Positions 42,424 through 51,819 of a DNA stretch of 64,000 bases are shown here, piece after piece; position 1 is the stretch's first letter; each line of letters starts with the position of its first letter. The stretch comes from Casimicrobium huifangae (GTDB lineage Bacteria > Pseudomonadota > Gammaproteobacteria > Burkholderiales > Casimicrobiaceae): positions 2,526,436 to 2,590,435 of the forward strand of contig NZ_CP041352.1 of assembly GCF_009746125.1 (NCBI RefSeq). The letters run 5' to 3'. Position numbers and translations under genes: made by a program. The notes beneath the pieces were generated by a model. The model was not told the origin of the DNA and did no database searches. It was given only the letters and a program-made list of their open reading frames with translations.

Positions 42424-42770
42424 GGCGTAAGTGATTGATTGGAAAGATACCGGCGCTGCATTGACTGCAACGGGGGGATGGATTGTCACATGCCAGCAAA
42501 CGCAAACGGCTTCTGCGGATGTTGCGCTGAAACACGGCGGGCGCCGCTACGCGATGGTCACCGCGATCAATTTGTCAGCGCCGATTTGCCGGCAGCATTT
42601 CTTTCAGTGCACAGCTGAATGCGGCTTGGGCGCCGAAAAACACAACAGTCGACTTGTAACGAAATTCGGCTCCAAGCCCAATTAAAACGGGGCATACAGC
42701 AAAAAGCCATATACCCCGTCGAATGCCGACACGCGCCCCGGCAGCTTGCACCGGCGGGCGGATACGGTCG
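42424..42770. other. Intergenic region with palindromic element, no gene
   Basis: This stretch of 347 bp between the peptidase C26 start and the phaB stop holds no convincing gene. Its main feature is palindromic element B at 42621-42695, which would lie in the phaB 3' region on the minus strand. The rest shows no clear promoter. Confidence 0.5.
42621..42695. repeat. Intergenic palindromic element, copy B
   Basis: Outer arm GGCTTGGG (42623-42630), centre AGTCGACT (42647-42654), outer arm CCAAGCCC (42672-42679) followed by AATTAAAACGGGG. The arms differ from copies A and D in sequence (CTTGGG/CCAAG) but are compensatory, so the stem is preserved. That argues for a structural role. Confidence 0.75.
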
Positions 42771-43511
42771 TTACTGCATGTGCTGGCCACCGTTGATCGC
42801 GATGTTGGCACCAGTCAGGAACGCGGCCTCTTCGCTGGCGAGGTAAGCGACCAGACCGGCTACTTCTTCCGGCTTGCCGAGACGGCCCATCGGGATCTGC
42901 GGGATGATCTTGCTGTCGAGCACGTCCTGCGGGATCGCCATGACCATCTTGGTGCCGATGTAACCCGGCGAGATGGTGTTGACGGTCACGCCCTTGCGCG
43001 CCACCTCCAGCGCCAGCGCCTTGGTGAAGCCGTGCATGCCGGCCTTGGCGGCCGAGTAGTTGGTCTGGCCGAAGGCACCCTTCTGGCCGTTCACCGACGA
43101 GATGTTGATGATGCGGCCCCAGCCACGATCCAGCATGCCGTCGCAGACCTGCTTGGTCATGTTGAACGTGGAATCGAGGTTGGTCGACATCACGGCATGC
43201 CAGTTGACCTTGTCCATCTTCTTGAACGTCATGTCGCGGGTGATACCGGCGTTGTTCACCAGCACGTCAACCGGGCCAACCTCTTTGGTGACCTGTTCGA
43301 TGCAGGCTTTGGCGGAATCAAAATCCGCGACATCGCAGGGATAGGCCTTGAAGTTGTGGCCCTGCTGCTTCATTGAATCGAGCCACTCTTTCCACGTCTT
43401 GTTGCCGGGCGAATAGGTGGTGACGACCTGATAGCCCAGCGCGGCCATCTTGATGCAGATGGCTTCGCCGAGGCCGCCCATGCCGCCGGTAATCAATGCA
43501 ATACGTGACAT
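42771..43511 (-). CDS. phaB: Acetoacetyl-CoA reductase
   Basis: 246 residues of the SDR family: ALITGGMGGLGEAIC (NADP-binding glycine motif), NNAGITRD, the catalytic INISSVNGQKGAFGQTNYSAAKAG with Ser, Tyr and Lys, and NTISPGYIGTKMV. This is the standard PhaB sequence pattern. It reduces acetoacetyl-CoA to (R)-3-hydroxybutyryl-CoA with NADPH for polyhydroxybutyrate synthesis. It lies 72 bp downstream of phaC on the same strand. No phaA thiolase gene is in this cluster. Confidence 0.95.
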   Translation of the reverse strand: MSRIALITGGMGGLGEAICIKMAALGYQVVTTYSPGNKTWKEWLDSMKQQGHNFKAYPCDVADFDSAKACIEQVTKEVGPVDVLVNNAGITRDMTFKKMDKVNWHAVMSTNLDSTFNMTKQVCDGMLDRGWGRIINISSVNGQKGAFGQTNYSAAKAGMHGFTKALALEVARKGVTVNTISPGYIGTKMVMAIPQDVLDSKIIPQIPMGRLGKPEEVAGLVAYLASEEAAFLTGANIAINGGQHMQ

Positions 43512-43583
43512 TTCTCTCTCCTTATTGTCGACTCGAAAACTGCGGACGCGGCGCTACCGCGACTGCAAAAAATCAGGCGTTGA

Positions 43584-45413
43584 TCAGGCTTTCGCCAGTA
43601 CATACGTGCCCGGCGCTGCGCCAAGCTTTGACTTCGGCTGCTTCGGTGCGGCGACCCGCTTGCCGGAATGCGGCGCCAGCCAGGTGTACCAGTGCGGCCA
43701 CCAGCTGCCGGGGTGCTCTTTCGCCTTGCTGTCCCACGCCTCCGGCGTCGGTGCCGGGAAATTGCCCGTCCAGTAGCTGCGTTTTTTCGGCCCCGGCGGA
43801 TTGATGACGCCGGCGATATGCCCGGATGCGCCCATCACAAACTCAACATCACCGCCCCACAACTCGGCCGAAGCAAAGGCGCTCTTCCAGGGCACGATGT
43901 GGTCTTCCCGCGAGCAGTAGACAAACGTTGGCACGTCAACCAGCGCGAGATCAACGTCTTCGCCCAGCATGTTGATGCCACCGTGTTCGGTGAGCTTGTT
44001 GTCGAGATAGAAATTGCGGATGTAGTACAGGTACATCGGCCCCGGCAGATTGGTCGAATCGCCGTTCCAGAATAACAGGTCAAAGGCCGGCGGATCCTGC
44101 CCTTTGAGATAGTTGTTGACCACGTAGTTCCAGATCAGGTCGTTGGCGCGCAGCGACGCAAACGATTGCGCCAGCTCCGAGCCTTTCATCATGCCGCCGG
44201 TGCCGTCCGGCCCGAACTGCTGCGCCCGCATCTGGTAAGTGCTCTCGCCCAGATAGGCCTTGATGTCGCCTGGCTCGCTGAAGTCGAGCAGCGTGGTGAG
44301 ATAGGTCGCGCTCTCGATAAAGTCGTCCAGCTCGCCGCGCGCCGCCAGCACGCCCAGCGCGCTGGCGAGAATGGTGCCGCCGACGCAGAAGCCCAGCACG
44401 TTGATTTTTTCGATACCGGCGTGGCTGCGCACTTCGTCGATCGCGGTCAGCGCGCCCTCTTCCAGGTAGTCTTCCCAGGTCAGCGTCTTCAGCTCTTCCG
44501 GCACATTGCGCCACGACACCAGATACACATTGAAGCCTTGTGCCACGGCATGGGCAACAAAGGAGTTCTCCGGTTTCAGGTCGAGGATGTAGAACTTGTT
44601 GATGCACGGCGGCACGATCAGCAGCGGCCGCTGGTAGACCGTTTTTTGCGTCGGCGTGTAATGAATGATCTCGATCAGCTCGTTGCGGAACACCACCTGA
44701 CCGGGCGTCACGGCGAGGTTTTCACCCACCTTGAACGCGGTCTCGTCGGTCATGGCAATGTGGCCGGCCTCAATGTCGTGGGCCAGGTTTTCCATGCCGT
44801 GCTTGACGCTTTCGCCCTTGGTTTCGACCGCGCGCTGGATGGCCTCGGGGTTGGTCAGGAAGAAGTTGCTCGGCGCCGAGGCATCAAGGAACTGTTCCAG
44901 GAAGAACTTCGCGCGATGCCGCTCACGGTCGTCAAGGTCGGCATGTTCGACCACATCGCGCCAGAACGCCGCAGTGCGCAAATACTGGTCGCGCACGGCC
45001 TGAAAGAACGGCTGCGACTGCCAGCCTTCGCCACGGAAGCGTCGGTCCGCCGCTGCCAGTGCAGCGACATCGGTCTGCGGTGAAAACCATTTCATCGCCG
45101 CGGCCTGAAATGCTTCCGGCTTGACGGCCGGCAACCACCACCAGCCGGCCTCCGGCGCGGCCGGTGCCCCGGCAAAGGACGGCATAGCCGATGCGGCCCA
45201 CGGCTGCTGCCCGAGGTTGCCGCTCATCATGGTCTGCATGGCGTCAAGGCCCGCCGCAAACGGGTTGGCCCCGGCCTTGCCGCCACCGGCAAAGGGATTG
45301 TCTGCCGACCCTGCTGCGAAGGGATTATTCGCCGCCGCTGCAGCAAAAGGATTGTTCTCCATCCACGCTGCGAAGGGATTGTTGCCCGCCTCACCCGGCT
45401 TTTTGGTACTCAT
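43584..45413 (-). CDS. phaC: Class I poly(3-hydroxyalkanoate) synthase with N-terminal NPFAA repeats
   Basis: 609 residues. The lipase-like box GFCVGG carries the active-site Cys. VYCSREDHIVPWKSA supplies the Asp and GASGHIAGVINPP the His of the triad. PPCINKFYILDL and the C-terminal WWPHWYTWL are typical of class I PhaC. The enzyme polymerises hydroxybutyryl-CoA on PHB granules. Unusual: residues 11-54 hold five NPFAx motifs (at 12, 21, 30, 39 and 50), mostly spaced 9 residues apart. A related NPFAG occurs in the PhaM-like protein at 46980-47411. Confidence 0.96.
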   Translation of the reverse strand: MSTKKPGEAGNNPFAAWMENNPFAAAAANNPFAAGSADNPFAGGGKAGANPFAAGLDAMQTMMSGNLGQQPWAASAMPSFAGAPAAPEAGWWWLPAVKPEAFQAAAMKWFSPQTDVAALAAADRRFRGEGWQSQPFFQAVRDQYLRTAAFWRDVVEHADLDDRERHRAKFFLEQFLDASAPSNFFLTNPEAIQRAVETKGESVKHGMENLAHDIEAGHIAMTDETAFKVGENLAVTPGQVVFRNELIEIIHYTPTQKTVYQRPLLIVPPCINKFYILDLKPENSFVAHAVAQGFNVYLVSWRNVPEELKTLTWEDYLEEGALTAIDEVRSHAGIEKINVLGFCVGGTILASALGVLAARGELDDFIESATYLTTLLDFSEPGDIKAYLGESTYQMRAQQFGPDGTGGMMKGSELAQSFASLRANDLIWNYVVNNYLKGQDPPAFDLLFWNGDSTNLPGPMYLYYIRNFYLDNKLTEHGGINMLGEDVDLALVDVPTFVYCSREDHIVPWKSAFASAELWGGDVEFVMGASGHIAGVINPPGPKKRSYWTGNFPAPTPEAWDSKAKEHPGSWWPHWYTWLAPHSGKRVAAPKQPKSKLGAAPGTYVLAKA

Positions 45414-45537
45414 CGCTGCGCCTCCTTACCTGAGTCAATGTAGCCAACGCACTTCGCGCTGGCAATGCCCTGATCGCGCTTTTCGGAATTGATGACGCGG
45501 AAGTAACATCAAGTGTTGCTTACTTGACCACTGCCCG

Positions 45538-45768
45538 ATGATCATCGTTGCGATCGGCTGGCTTTACGTTGTCGTAATGATCGCCGCAGTTTCTGACACC
45601 TTGCTGAAAGCCGTGGTGCGCGTGCTGTTTCTCGGTGTGCTGCCAATCGCCATCCTGCTATGGACACGCGGTCTGCGGCGGCCAAAGCGTCGCGAGGATG
45701 GGCAGGAAAGTACTGAGGCAGGCAACACCTCGGGGACTGATCAAGCGGGGGCAGACCCGCGCCGTTGA
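45538..45768 (+). CDS. Small two-helix membrane protein, function unknown
   Basis: 76 residues: two hydrophobic segments (IIVAIGWLYVVVMIAAV and VLFLGVLPIAILLWT) joined by a short loop, and a charged C-terminal tail. It stands alone between phaC (divergent) and the ZIP gene (convergent, 17 bp away). No recognised family and no clear ribosome site, so it is only a moderately likely gene. Confidence 0.5.
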   Translation: MIIVAIGWLYVVVMIAAVSDTLLKAVVRVLFLGVLPIAILLWTRGLRRPKRREDGQESTEAGNTSGTDQAGADPRR

Positions 45769-45785
45769 TGCGTTCCGGCCTTGGC

Positions 45786-46589
45786 TCAGTGCCCGACGTG
45801 CAGCAGCGAATGAGTCAGCGTCACCGTAGCGACGCCGAGACCGATCATTACCATCTGCTGCAGGGTGTCCTTCAGCGAAAAACGGCGATGCAGGGTCGGA
45901 ATCAGATCTGCCACCGCCACGTAAAGCATTGACGCCGCCGCGAAGGCGAGCACCGGGGTCACCCAGGTCTCTGCCTTTTCCAGCGCGAAATAGGCGATCA
46001 CGCCGCCGACCACCATCGCCAGGCTCGAAATCAGGTTGTAGAGAAAGGCCTTGCTGCGCGAGTAACCCGAGTGCAGCAGCACGAAGAAATCGCTCACTTC
46101 CTGCGGCACTTCATGGGCGATGATCGCCAGCGCAGTCACCACGCCCAGCCTGAAATCGGCGAGAAACGCGGCAGCAATCACCACGCCATCGGTCGCGTTG
46201 TGCAGGGAATCCCCGATCAGGACCATCAGGCCCGAGCGACCGCCGTCGTGATGGTGATGTCCGTGGCTGTGGTGACGCGCGTGGTCGTGATCGTCCGCCG
46301 CGTCGCGGGGCGTCAGGTCGCCGTGCGAGTGCCGCCAGATCACCAGTTTTTCGAGGAAAAAGAAGAACAGCACACCGCCGAGCACCCACGCCATCAGCGA
46401 GGCCGGCGCCACGCCTTCCGACAGCGCGTGCGGCAGGATGTCCAGAAATACCACCGCCAGCATCGCGCCCACGGCAAATGCCACCCAGCGCTCGATCGAA
46501 GTCAGTCGGGCATAAAGCGCGAATGCTGCGACAGCACAGGAAGCGATGCCACCGATAACGGCGGCGATGATGATGGCGAGGAGCGTCAA
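45786..46589 (-). CDS. ZIP family divalent metal transporter
   Basis: 267 residues from a TTG start at 46589, with no ATG before the second helix. Eight transmembrane segments are predicted. A His-rich cytoplasmic loop (DDHDHARHHSHGHHHHD, about residues 100-116) is followed by the transport motifs LHNATDGV in TM4 and AHEVPQEVSDF in TM5. ZIP proteins import Zn or other divalent metals into the cytoplasm. The long His loop suggests zinc sensing or binding. No regulator is adjacent. Confidence 0.92.
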   Translation of the reverse strand: MTLLAIIIAAVIGGIASCAVAAFALYARLTSIERWVAFAVGAMLAVVFLDILPHALSEGVAPASLMAWVLGGVLFFFFLEKLVIWRHSHGDLTPRDAADDHDHARHHSHGHHHHDGGRSGLMVLIGDSLHNATDGVVIAAAFLADFRLGVVTALAIIAHEVPQEVSDFFVLLHSGYSRSKAFLYNLISSLAMVVGGVIAYFALEKAETWVTPVLAFAAASMLYVAVADLIPTLHRRFSLKDTLQQMVMIGLGVATVTLTHSLLHVGH

Positions 46590-46979
46590 AACGGGGAGCT
46601 GCGAAGGAGCGGCGCGATTGGCAAGAGAGTCTGACTTGAACTCTCATCACGGCGCGGTTCTGCGCCGTTAATCGCAACAGAATTGCATTTTACGCGAATG
46701 ACGTCTTCAGTGACTGCGCAAACTCGGCAATGCGTCGCCGCATCGCCGGTCACATGGTCGGCAACCATTGTTGCCAGGCACTCAAAAAAGGTCCACCAAA
46801 TCGGCAACAGCTTTGGCAAATATCTTTGCAGCCCCCTTACCGAATAAGGACTCACGCCGCATGTGCGACGAAAAGGTTAAGAAGTCGACTTCACGGCTTT
46901 TTATGGCTTGAGCCCATATCCTATGGTGTATTCAGCCAAAAGCTGACTGTCAAAACGCCTTTACGACGACGCCTCGCGT
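46590..46979. other. Intergenic region with palindromic element, no gene
   Basis: This 390-bp gap between the ZIP start and the phaM-like stop holds no convincing gene. It contains element C (46840-46935) and otherwise ordinary AT-richer sequence. The ZIP promoter should lie at 46600-46750, but I could not identify boxes or a Zur-type operator. Confidence 0.5.
46840..46935. repeat. Intergenic palindromic element, copy C
   Basis: Outer arm AATAAGGACTCA (46843-46854), a perfect 12-bp centre GAAGTCGACTTC (46881-46892), outer arm CTTGAGCCC (46908-46916). The layout is the same as in copies A, B and D. Confidence 0.75.
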
Positions 46980-47411
46980 TCAGCGTTTGCGCGCCGTACC
47001 GCGCGCGGCGCGCTTGACGGTACGTGTCCCGCGCACGGCCGCGACGGCAGCCTCGGCACTGTCGTTCATGGTCTTGCTTGCCGATTCGCTCATCTTGTTG
47101 AACGAAGCGTAGGCATCCCGCTGCATTTCCATCGTGCGGATTGACACCTCGACGCCCGACAGCGCAAGCTTCATCCATGCCTCCACGGCGCGCAAGTCCT
47201 GAATACGCCGTTCGATCTCGGCCGGGTCAATCGCCTTCATGAACTGCTGCGGGTCAAAGGCACCACCCGCCGCGCTGGCACCGGGCATGCCTGGCATCCC
47301 CGGCAAGCCCATCATGCCGGCAAACGGGTTCAGCGCCGCCGGATTGCTCATCATCTTCTGCATGGATTCCGCCCACGCGGCCCAAGGCTCATTTGCTGCC
47401 GGTTTTGACAT
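46980..47411 (-). CDS. phaM: PhaM-like polyhydroxyalkanoate granule protein
   Basis: About 143 residues from ATG 47411 (a GTG at 47423, closer to GGAGG, would add four). The N-terminus WAAWAESMQKMM and NPFAGMMGLPGMPGMPG is followed by a conserved helix ERRIQDLRAVEAWMKLALSGVEVSI typical of the PhaM family, and a basic, Ala/Arg/Lys-rich tail (KRAARGTARKR) suited to DNA binding. PhaM links PHB granules to the nucleoid and activates PhaC. The shared NPFA motif with PhaC in this genome fits direct contact. Confidence 0.82.
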   Translation of the reverse strand: MSKPAANEPWAAWAESMQKMMSNPAALNPFAGMMGLPGMPGMPGASAAGGAFDPQQFMKAIDPAEIERRIQDLRAVEAWMKLALSGVEVSIRTMEMQRDAYASFNKMSESASKTMNDSAEAAVAAVRGTRTVKRAARGTARKR

Positions 47412-47535
47412 GCCCCGCCCCACCCTTTCCTCCGTGATTGCCGATCAACACCACCGCCAGACTCGCGGCGGTCACTTCGCTGCTAGACTCGTTTGAAGTC
47501 TACTCGCGATGCGCTCGTTGGCGCCGGATTGCTAC

Positions 47536-47772
47536 GTGGGAAAAATCATCTTCTGGATTGTTGTCTTCTTTCTGGTGTTGCTGGCGCTGCGCATGTTCTC
47601 GGCCCATCAGACGAAACGCGAGCGGCAGGAACGGGAAAAACGCGAGCGCGCGGCCGCCAATGAGCCGATGATCCGCTGCGGCCGCTGTGGCGTCTATCTG
47701 CCGAAGTCGAACGCGGTGATGACCGAAACCGGCTACGGCTGCGGCGACGCCAACTGTGCAAACCGGCGCTGA
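47536..47772 (+). CDS. PP0621 family zinc-ribbon membrane protein
   Basis: 78 residues from GTG 47536 (ATG 47509 is also in frame). One N-terminal transmembrane helix (IIFWIVVFFLVLLALRMF), a basic linker, and a C-terminal zinc-ribbon-like part with CGRCGVYLPKSNAV and later Cys residues (GCGDANC). The same small gene commonly precedes pilS-pilR-ampD in Burkholderiales, as it does here. It overlaps the pilS start by 17 bases. Function unknown. Confidence 0.8.
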   Translation: MGKIIFWIVVFFLVLLALRMFSAHQTKRERQEREKRERAAANEPMIRCGRCGVYLPKSNAVMTETGYGCGDANCANRR

Positions 47773-49345
47773 AGGTATCGCGGTCAACGCCGCGCTGCGC
47801 GGTGCGCTGATCGGCACGCCGCTGCGCGTACTGCGTCTGCTGGCGCTGTACCGCTGCGTAGTCGCCGTCGCGCTGGCGGTGGCGTCGGGTGCCACCAATC
47901 TCGGCTCGTTCAGCTACGCAGCGAGTTCGGCCTATGCCGTCTGGGCGCTGCTCAGCGTGGCGATGCTGGGTCGATTCCGTGGCGGTATCAGCGGCCTGTT
48001 GCTGGCGCAGCTGGCAATCGATTTGCTGTTCATTGCCAGCACCTTTTTTGACTCTCACACGCCGGCGACGACGCTGGCCACGTATCTTTATCCGATCCTC
48101 GCCGCGCATGGCTGGTTTCTGCGCAGTCGCATCGCGCTGGCGCACGCGGCATTGGCATCAATCGCGCTGTTGCTGGCAGAGCTGCTGCTGCGTACCGGCT
48201 CGGTGCAGGCGATCACGCAGGCCGCACTGGTCGGCGCCGGCTACTTCCTGCTCGCGCTGCTCGGCATGCTGCTTGGGCGCAGCGCCGAAGAGTCGGAGCA
48301 CCGGGCGGCGCTACGCACCGCTGATGTTCGGCGCCTTGCGCATATCAATCAGGTGGTCATCAACGAGCTGGAAGATGGCGTTCTCGTCGTCGGCGCGCTG
48401 GGCCAGATCGTGATGGCCAATCCACAGGCGACCCGCTGGCTGGGTGGCGACGAGGCGTCGATGCAACGCGGCGTGCAGCTGCACGAACTGTCGCCCGATC
48501 TGCACGCTCGCTGGCAGGCGTTCTTTGTTTCCGGCAGTACGCTGGATGCAGCGCCCATTCGCACGCGCGACGGGCAGCGCTCGCTGGTGCCGCGCATGAT
48601 GCCGGTGGATCTGGAGGAGCGTGCCGGAACGCTGGTGTTTCTCGAAGACATGGATCAGGCCGAAGCGCAGGCGCAGCAGATCAAGCTCGCCGCGCTCGGC
48701 CGCCTGTCGGCCAGCATCGCCCACGAAATCCGTAACCCGCTGTCCGCCATCAAGCAGGCGGCTCAGCTGATTGGCGAGGAAATGGCGGAGCGGCCCGAAG
48801 CGCAGGCGCTGACCACCATGATCGACAAGAACGTCGACCGCATCGATCGCATCGTGCGCGATGTCTCCCTGCTCGGGCGCCGCGATCGCGGCACACCGGT
48901 CGCCATCGAGGTCGAAACCGCAGTGACTGAGCTGATTGATGACCTGAGCGCCACCTTGCCCGCACCTCGAAACGCTTTCCGCATCGCCACGCAGGGCCAG
49001 GCAACGATCCACGCCGACCGTGGTCACTTTGAGGAAATGCTGGTCAATCTGGTGTCCAACGCGTGGCGGCACTCGGCCAGGGTAGAAAACAGCGTCACCA
49101 TCACGGCAACGGTGGAAGACGACATGCAGCGTGCCGTGATCACCGTGATCGATGACGGCGACGGCGTTCCCGCAGACATTTCGGACCGCATCTTCGAGCC
49201 GTTCTACAGCGGCAGCGGCAGCACCGGGCTCGGGCTCTATCTGGTGCGCGAACTGGCACTGGCCAACGGTGGTAGCGTACGTCTTGGCTCCTCCAAAAAG
49301 GGAGCCCGCTTTGTGCTCGAATTACCCTTGATGCCGATTCACTGA
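47756..49345 (+). CDS. pilS: Sensor histidine kinase PilS
   Basis: 529 residues from GTG 47756. Six hydrophobic segments (about 20-180), a PAS-like domain (INQVVINELEDGVLVVGALG), then HisKA with the phospho-accepting His in SIAHEIRNPLSAIKQAAQL, and HATPase with N-box LVSNAWRH, DDGDGVP and GSTGLGLYLVRELA. Membrane topology and sequence fit PilS, the kinase that controls pilin transcription with sigma-54. It is followed 10 bases later by its cognate regulator. Confidence 0.93.
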   Translation: MQTGAEGIAVNAALRGALIGTPLRVLRLLALYRCVVAVALAVASGATNLGSFSYAASSAYAVWALLSVAMLGRFRGGISGLLLAQLAIDLLFIASTFFDSHTPATTLATYLYPILAAHGWFLRSRIALAHAALASIALLLAELLLRTGSVQAITQAALVGAGYFLLALLGMLLGRSAEESEHRAALRTADVRRLAHINQVVINELEDGVLVVGALGQIVMANPQATRWLGGDEASMQRGVQLHELSPDLHARWQAFFVSGSTLDAAPIRTRDGQRSLVPRMMPVDLEERAGTLVFLEDMDQAEAQAQQIKLAALGRLSASIAHEIRNPLSAIKQAAQLIGEEMAERPEAQALTTMIDKNVDRIDRIVRDVSLLGRRDRGTPVAIEVETAVTELIDDLSATLPAPRNAFRIATQGQATIHADRGHFEEMLVNLVSNAWRHSARVENSVTITATVEDDMQRAVITVIDDGDGVPADISDRIFEPFYSGSGSTGLGLYLVRELALANGGSVRLGSSKKGARFVLELPLMPIH

Positions 49346-49355
49346 CAGGCGCCCA

Positions 49356-50798
49356 ATGGCCAAAAAACTTGAGACCGCCCCGCGTGTGCTGGTGGTGGAC
49401 GATGAACCCGATCTGCTGACGTTGATGCAGCTGACCCTGACCAAGCTCGGCCTGGAAGTGGTCACTGCTGATTGCCGTGAAAGCGCACTGGCGGCGCTCG
49501 ACCGCCAGACCTATTCGTTGTGTCTGACCGATATGCAGCTCGGAGATGGCACCGGACTCGATGTGCTGGCGGCCATCGCCGAACGCGGGCTTGACCTGCC
49601 CTGCGCCGTGATCACCGCCTTCGGTAATGCCGACAATGCGGTGGCGGCGCTGAAGGCCGGCGCCTTCGACTATCTTGCCAAGCCGGTTTCGCTCGATCAG
49701 TTGCGGACCCTGGTCAAATCGGCCATCAAGGTGCCGGAGCGGCGTATTGGGGCGGCAACGGCAGCAGCAAGTGGCGGTGGGCACGCCAGCGCCGGAGCCG
49801 CTGCGGTCAATGCATCAGCGAACGTACCGGCGCTGATCGGCGAGTCGCCCACCATCGAAGCGTTGCGCACGCTGCTGGCCAAGCTGGCCAACACGCAGAC
49901 GCCAGTGCATATTCACGGCGAATCCGGCACCGGCAAGGAACTCGCCGCACGCATCCTGCATGCATCGGGGCCGCGCGCCAACGGCCCCTTTGTCGCCGTC
50001 AACTGCGGTGCAATCCCCGAGAACCTGATGGAAAGCGAGTTCTTCGGCTACCGCAAAGGTGCATTCACCGGCGCCGAGAGCGATCGCGATGGCTTCTTTC
50101 AGGCCGCCTCGGGCGGTACCCTCTTTCTCGACGAAGTCGCCGATTTGCCGCTGCAGTTGCAGGTGAAGCTGCTGCGCGCCATCCAGGAGCGCAAGGTGCG
50201 CAAGGTGGGCAGCACTGCCGAAGACGCGATTGATGTGCGCATCGTGAGCGCCACCCACAAGAATCTTGGAACCCTGGTGCAATCCGGGCACTTCCGGCAG
50301 GACCTGTTTTACCGTCTGAACGTATTGCAGGTGTCGATGCCCGCGCTGCGTGAAATTGCGTCCGACATCCCCGTCATCGCCATGCGCACGCTGGCGCGCA
50401 TCGCCAGCGGCATGACCGTTGCGCTGGCACCGTCGGCAATTACGGCGTTGACACGCTATAGCTTCCCGGGCAACGTTCGTGAGCTTGAAAACGTCCTCGA
50501 GCGCGCCATGGCGCTGGCCGACAATCCGGCCCGCATTGAGGTTTCGGATTTGCGGTTGACCGTTGACGACAATCCGGTCACCCAGGCAGCAGCCACATCG
50601 ACGCCAACCGGCTCTGGCACGCTGGCTGGACGAACGCCACTGCAGGACTTTCTTGATCGCGCCGAGCGCGAAACCCTGGAGCTGGCACTGGCGCAGACGC
50701 GTGGCAATCGCACCCAGGCCGCCAAGCTGCTCGGCATTACCTTCCGCTCGATGCGCTATCGGCTGGAGCGGCTGGGCCTTGAACCGGACGATGAGTAA
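49356..50798 (+). CDS. pilR: Sigma-54-dependent response regulator PilR
   Basis: 480 residues: receiver domain with acidic VVDDEPD and the phosphorylated Asp in LCLTDMQLGDG, AAA+ domain with GESGTGKELAARILH, GAFTGAESDRDGFFQAASGGTLFLDEVADLPL, and a Fis-type HTH at the end (TRGNRTQAAKLLGITFRSMRYRLERLGL). The GAFTGA loop shows it contacts sigma-54. It pairs with PilS to activate type IV pilin expression. Its last 8 bases overlap ampD. Confidence 0.95.
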   Translation: MAKKLETAPRVLVVDDEPDLLTLMQLTLTKLGLEVVTADCRESALAALDRQTYSLCLTDMQLGDGTGLDVLAAIAERGLDLPCAVITAFGNADNAVAALKAGAFDYLAKPVSLDQLRTLVKSAIKVPERRIGAATAAASGGGHASAGAAAVNASANVPALIGESPTIEALRTLLAKLANTQTPVHIHGESGTGKELAARILHASGPRANGPFVAVNCGAIPENLMESEFFGYRKGAFTGAESDRDGFFQAASGGTLFLDEVADLPLQLQVKLLRAIQERKVRKVGSTAEDAIDVRIVSATHKNLGTLVQSGHFRQDLFYRLNVLQVSMPALREIASDIPVIAMRTLARIASGMTVALAPSAITALTRYSFPGNVRELENVLERAMALADNPARIEVSDLRLTVDDNPVTQAAATSTPTGSGTLAGRTPLQDFLDRAERETLELALAQTRGNRTQAAKLLGITFRSMRYRLERLGLEPDDE

Positions 50799-51357
50799 CG
50801 CTCTGGCAATTGATTCCACCGCAGCCTGGGACGCTGGCTGGTGGCTCGCCGCCGAACGCCGTTACAGCCCGAATTTCAATGCGCGACCGGAAGGCACAAC
50901 CGTCGATCTGGTGGTGCTGCATCACATCAGCCTGCCACCCGGGGTATTCGGGGGTGACGAGGTGGCGGCCTTTTTCGAGAACCGGCTCAATCCCTCCGGC
51001 AACGCCGAGCTGGAAGCGATAGCGCACCTGCAGGTATCGGCGCACTTTTTTCTGCGCCGCGGCGGGTTATTGCAGCAGTTTGTGAGCTGCGATGATCGTG
51101 CCTGGCAAGCCGGTGTCTCCTGCTGGCACGGTCGACACACCTGCAATGACTACTCGATCGGCATCGAAATCGAAGGCGATGCCGTGCAGCCTTTCACGGC
51201 CGCACAGTACACGGCGCTGGACCCATTGCTCGCAGCCATCGCGGCCCGTTATCCGGTCCGCGCGGTCACCACGCACAGCGAAATTGCGGCCGGGCGCAAG
51301 GTAGATCCTGGCCCAACCTTTGATTTTTCGCGACTTGCGCGGCGCTGGGCAGTCTAG
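50791..51357 (+). CDS. ampD: 1,6-anhydro-N-acetylmuramyl-L-alanine amidase AmpD
   Basis: 188 residues from ATG 50791 inside the end of pilR. Zinc ligands are in VVLHHISLPPG and at the C-terminus THSEIAAGRKVDPGP (His and Asp). NDYSIGIEIEG is conserved in AmpD. The enzyme is cytoplasmic and splits the muropeptide amide bond in cell-wall recycling, and in many species it keeps beta-lactamase induction low. The pilS-pilR-ampD order is usual in this group. Confidence 0.95.
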   Translation: MSNALAIDSTAAWDAGWWLAAERRYSPNFNARPEGTTVDLVVLHHISLPPGVFGGDEVAAFFENRLNPSGNAELEAIAHLQVSAHFFLRRGGLLQQFVSCDDRAWQAGVSCWHGRHTCNDYSIGIEIEGDAVQPFTAAQYTALDPLLAAIAARYPVRAVTTHSEIAAGRKVDPGPTFDFSRLARRWAV

Positions 51358-51384
51358 GGCCTGCCTGCACCGCACGCATTCTGG

Positions 51385-51810
51385 CTACGCCAACTTGAGT
51401 GTCACGTCGATGTTGCCACGCGTCGCGTTCGAGTACGGGCAGACGATGTGCGCCTGGTCGACCAGACCCTGCGCCACGGCACGATCAACGCCCGGAATGG
51501 CGACGGTCAGCGTCACCTCGATACCAAAGCCCGTCGGCAGTGGGCCGATACCGACATCGCCGGTGATGGTGGTGTCGGCGGGCAGCGCGACCTTGGCCTT
51601 GCCGGCGACAAACTTGAGGGCGCCGAGGAAGCAGGCGCTGTAGCCCGCGGCGAACAGCTGTTCGGGGTTGGTACCGGGCAGGCCATTGCCACCAAGCTCC
51701 TTCGGGGTCGTCAGCTTGACATCGAGAATGCCGTCGGACGAGCGCGACGTGCCCTCGCGGCCGCCGGTCGAGGTGGCTTGCGCGCGGTAGAGAACTTTTT
51801 CGAGAGACAT
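51385..51810 (-). CDS. ohr: Organic hydroperoxide resistance protein Ohr
   Basis: 141 residues of the OsmC/Ohr family. The two reactive Cys are in [13 protein letters not shown] and [13 protein letters not shown], and the catalytic Arg lies in the N-terminal region with Glu in the first motif. Ohr is a thiol peroxidase that reduces organic hydroperoxides. It lies 9 bases downstream of the ohrR gene on the same strand, so the two are probably one transcript. Confidence 0.95.
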   Translation of the reverse strand: MSLEKVLYRAQATSTGGREGTSRSSDGILDVKLTTPKELGGNGLPGTNPEQLFAAGYSACFLGALKFVAGKAKVALPADTTITGDVGIGPLPTGFGIEVTLTVAIPGVDRAVAQGLVDQAHIVCPYSNATRGNIDVTLKLA

Positions 51811-51819
51811 GGGCTTTCC

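Noticed and set aside
46586-46855. 89-codon minus-strand frame upstream of the ZIP gene
   Set aside because: It overlaps the ZIP start by a few bases and runs into the element C region. It has no ribosome site or recognisable motif.
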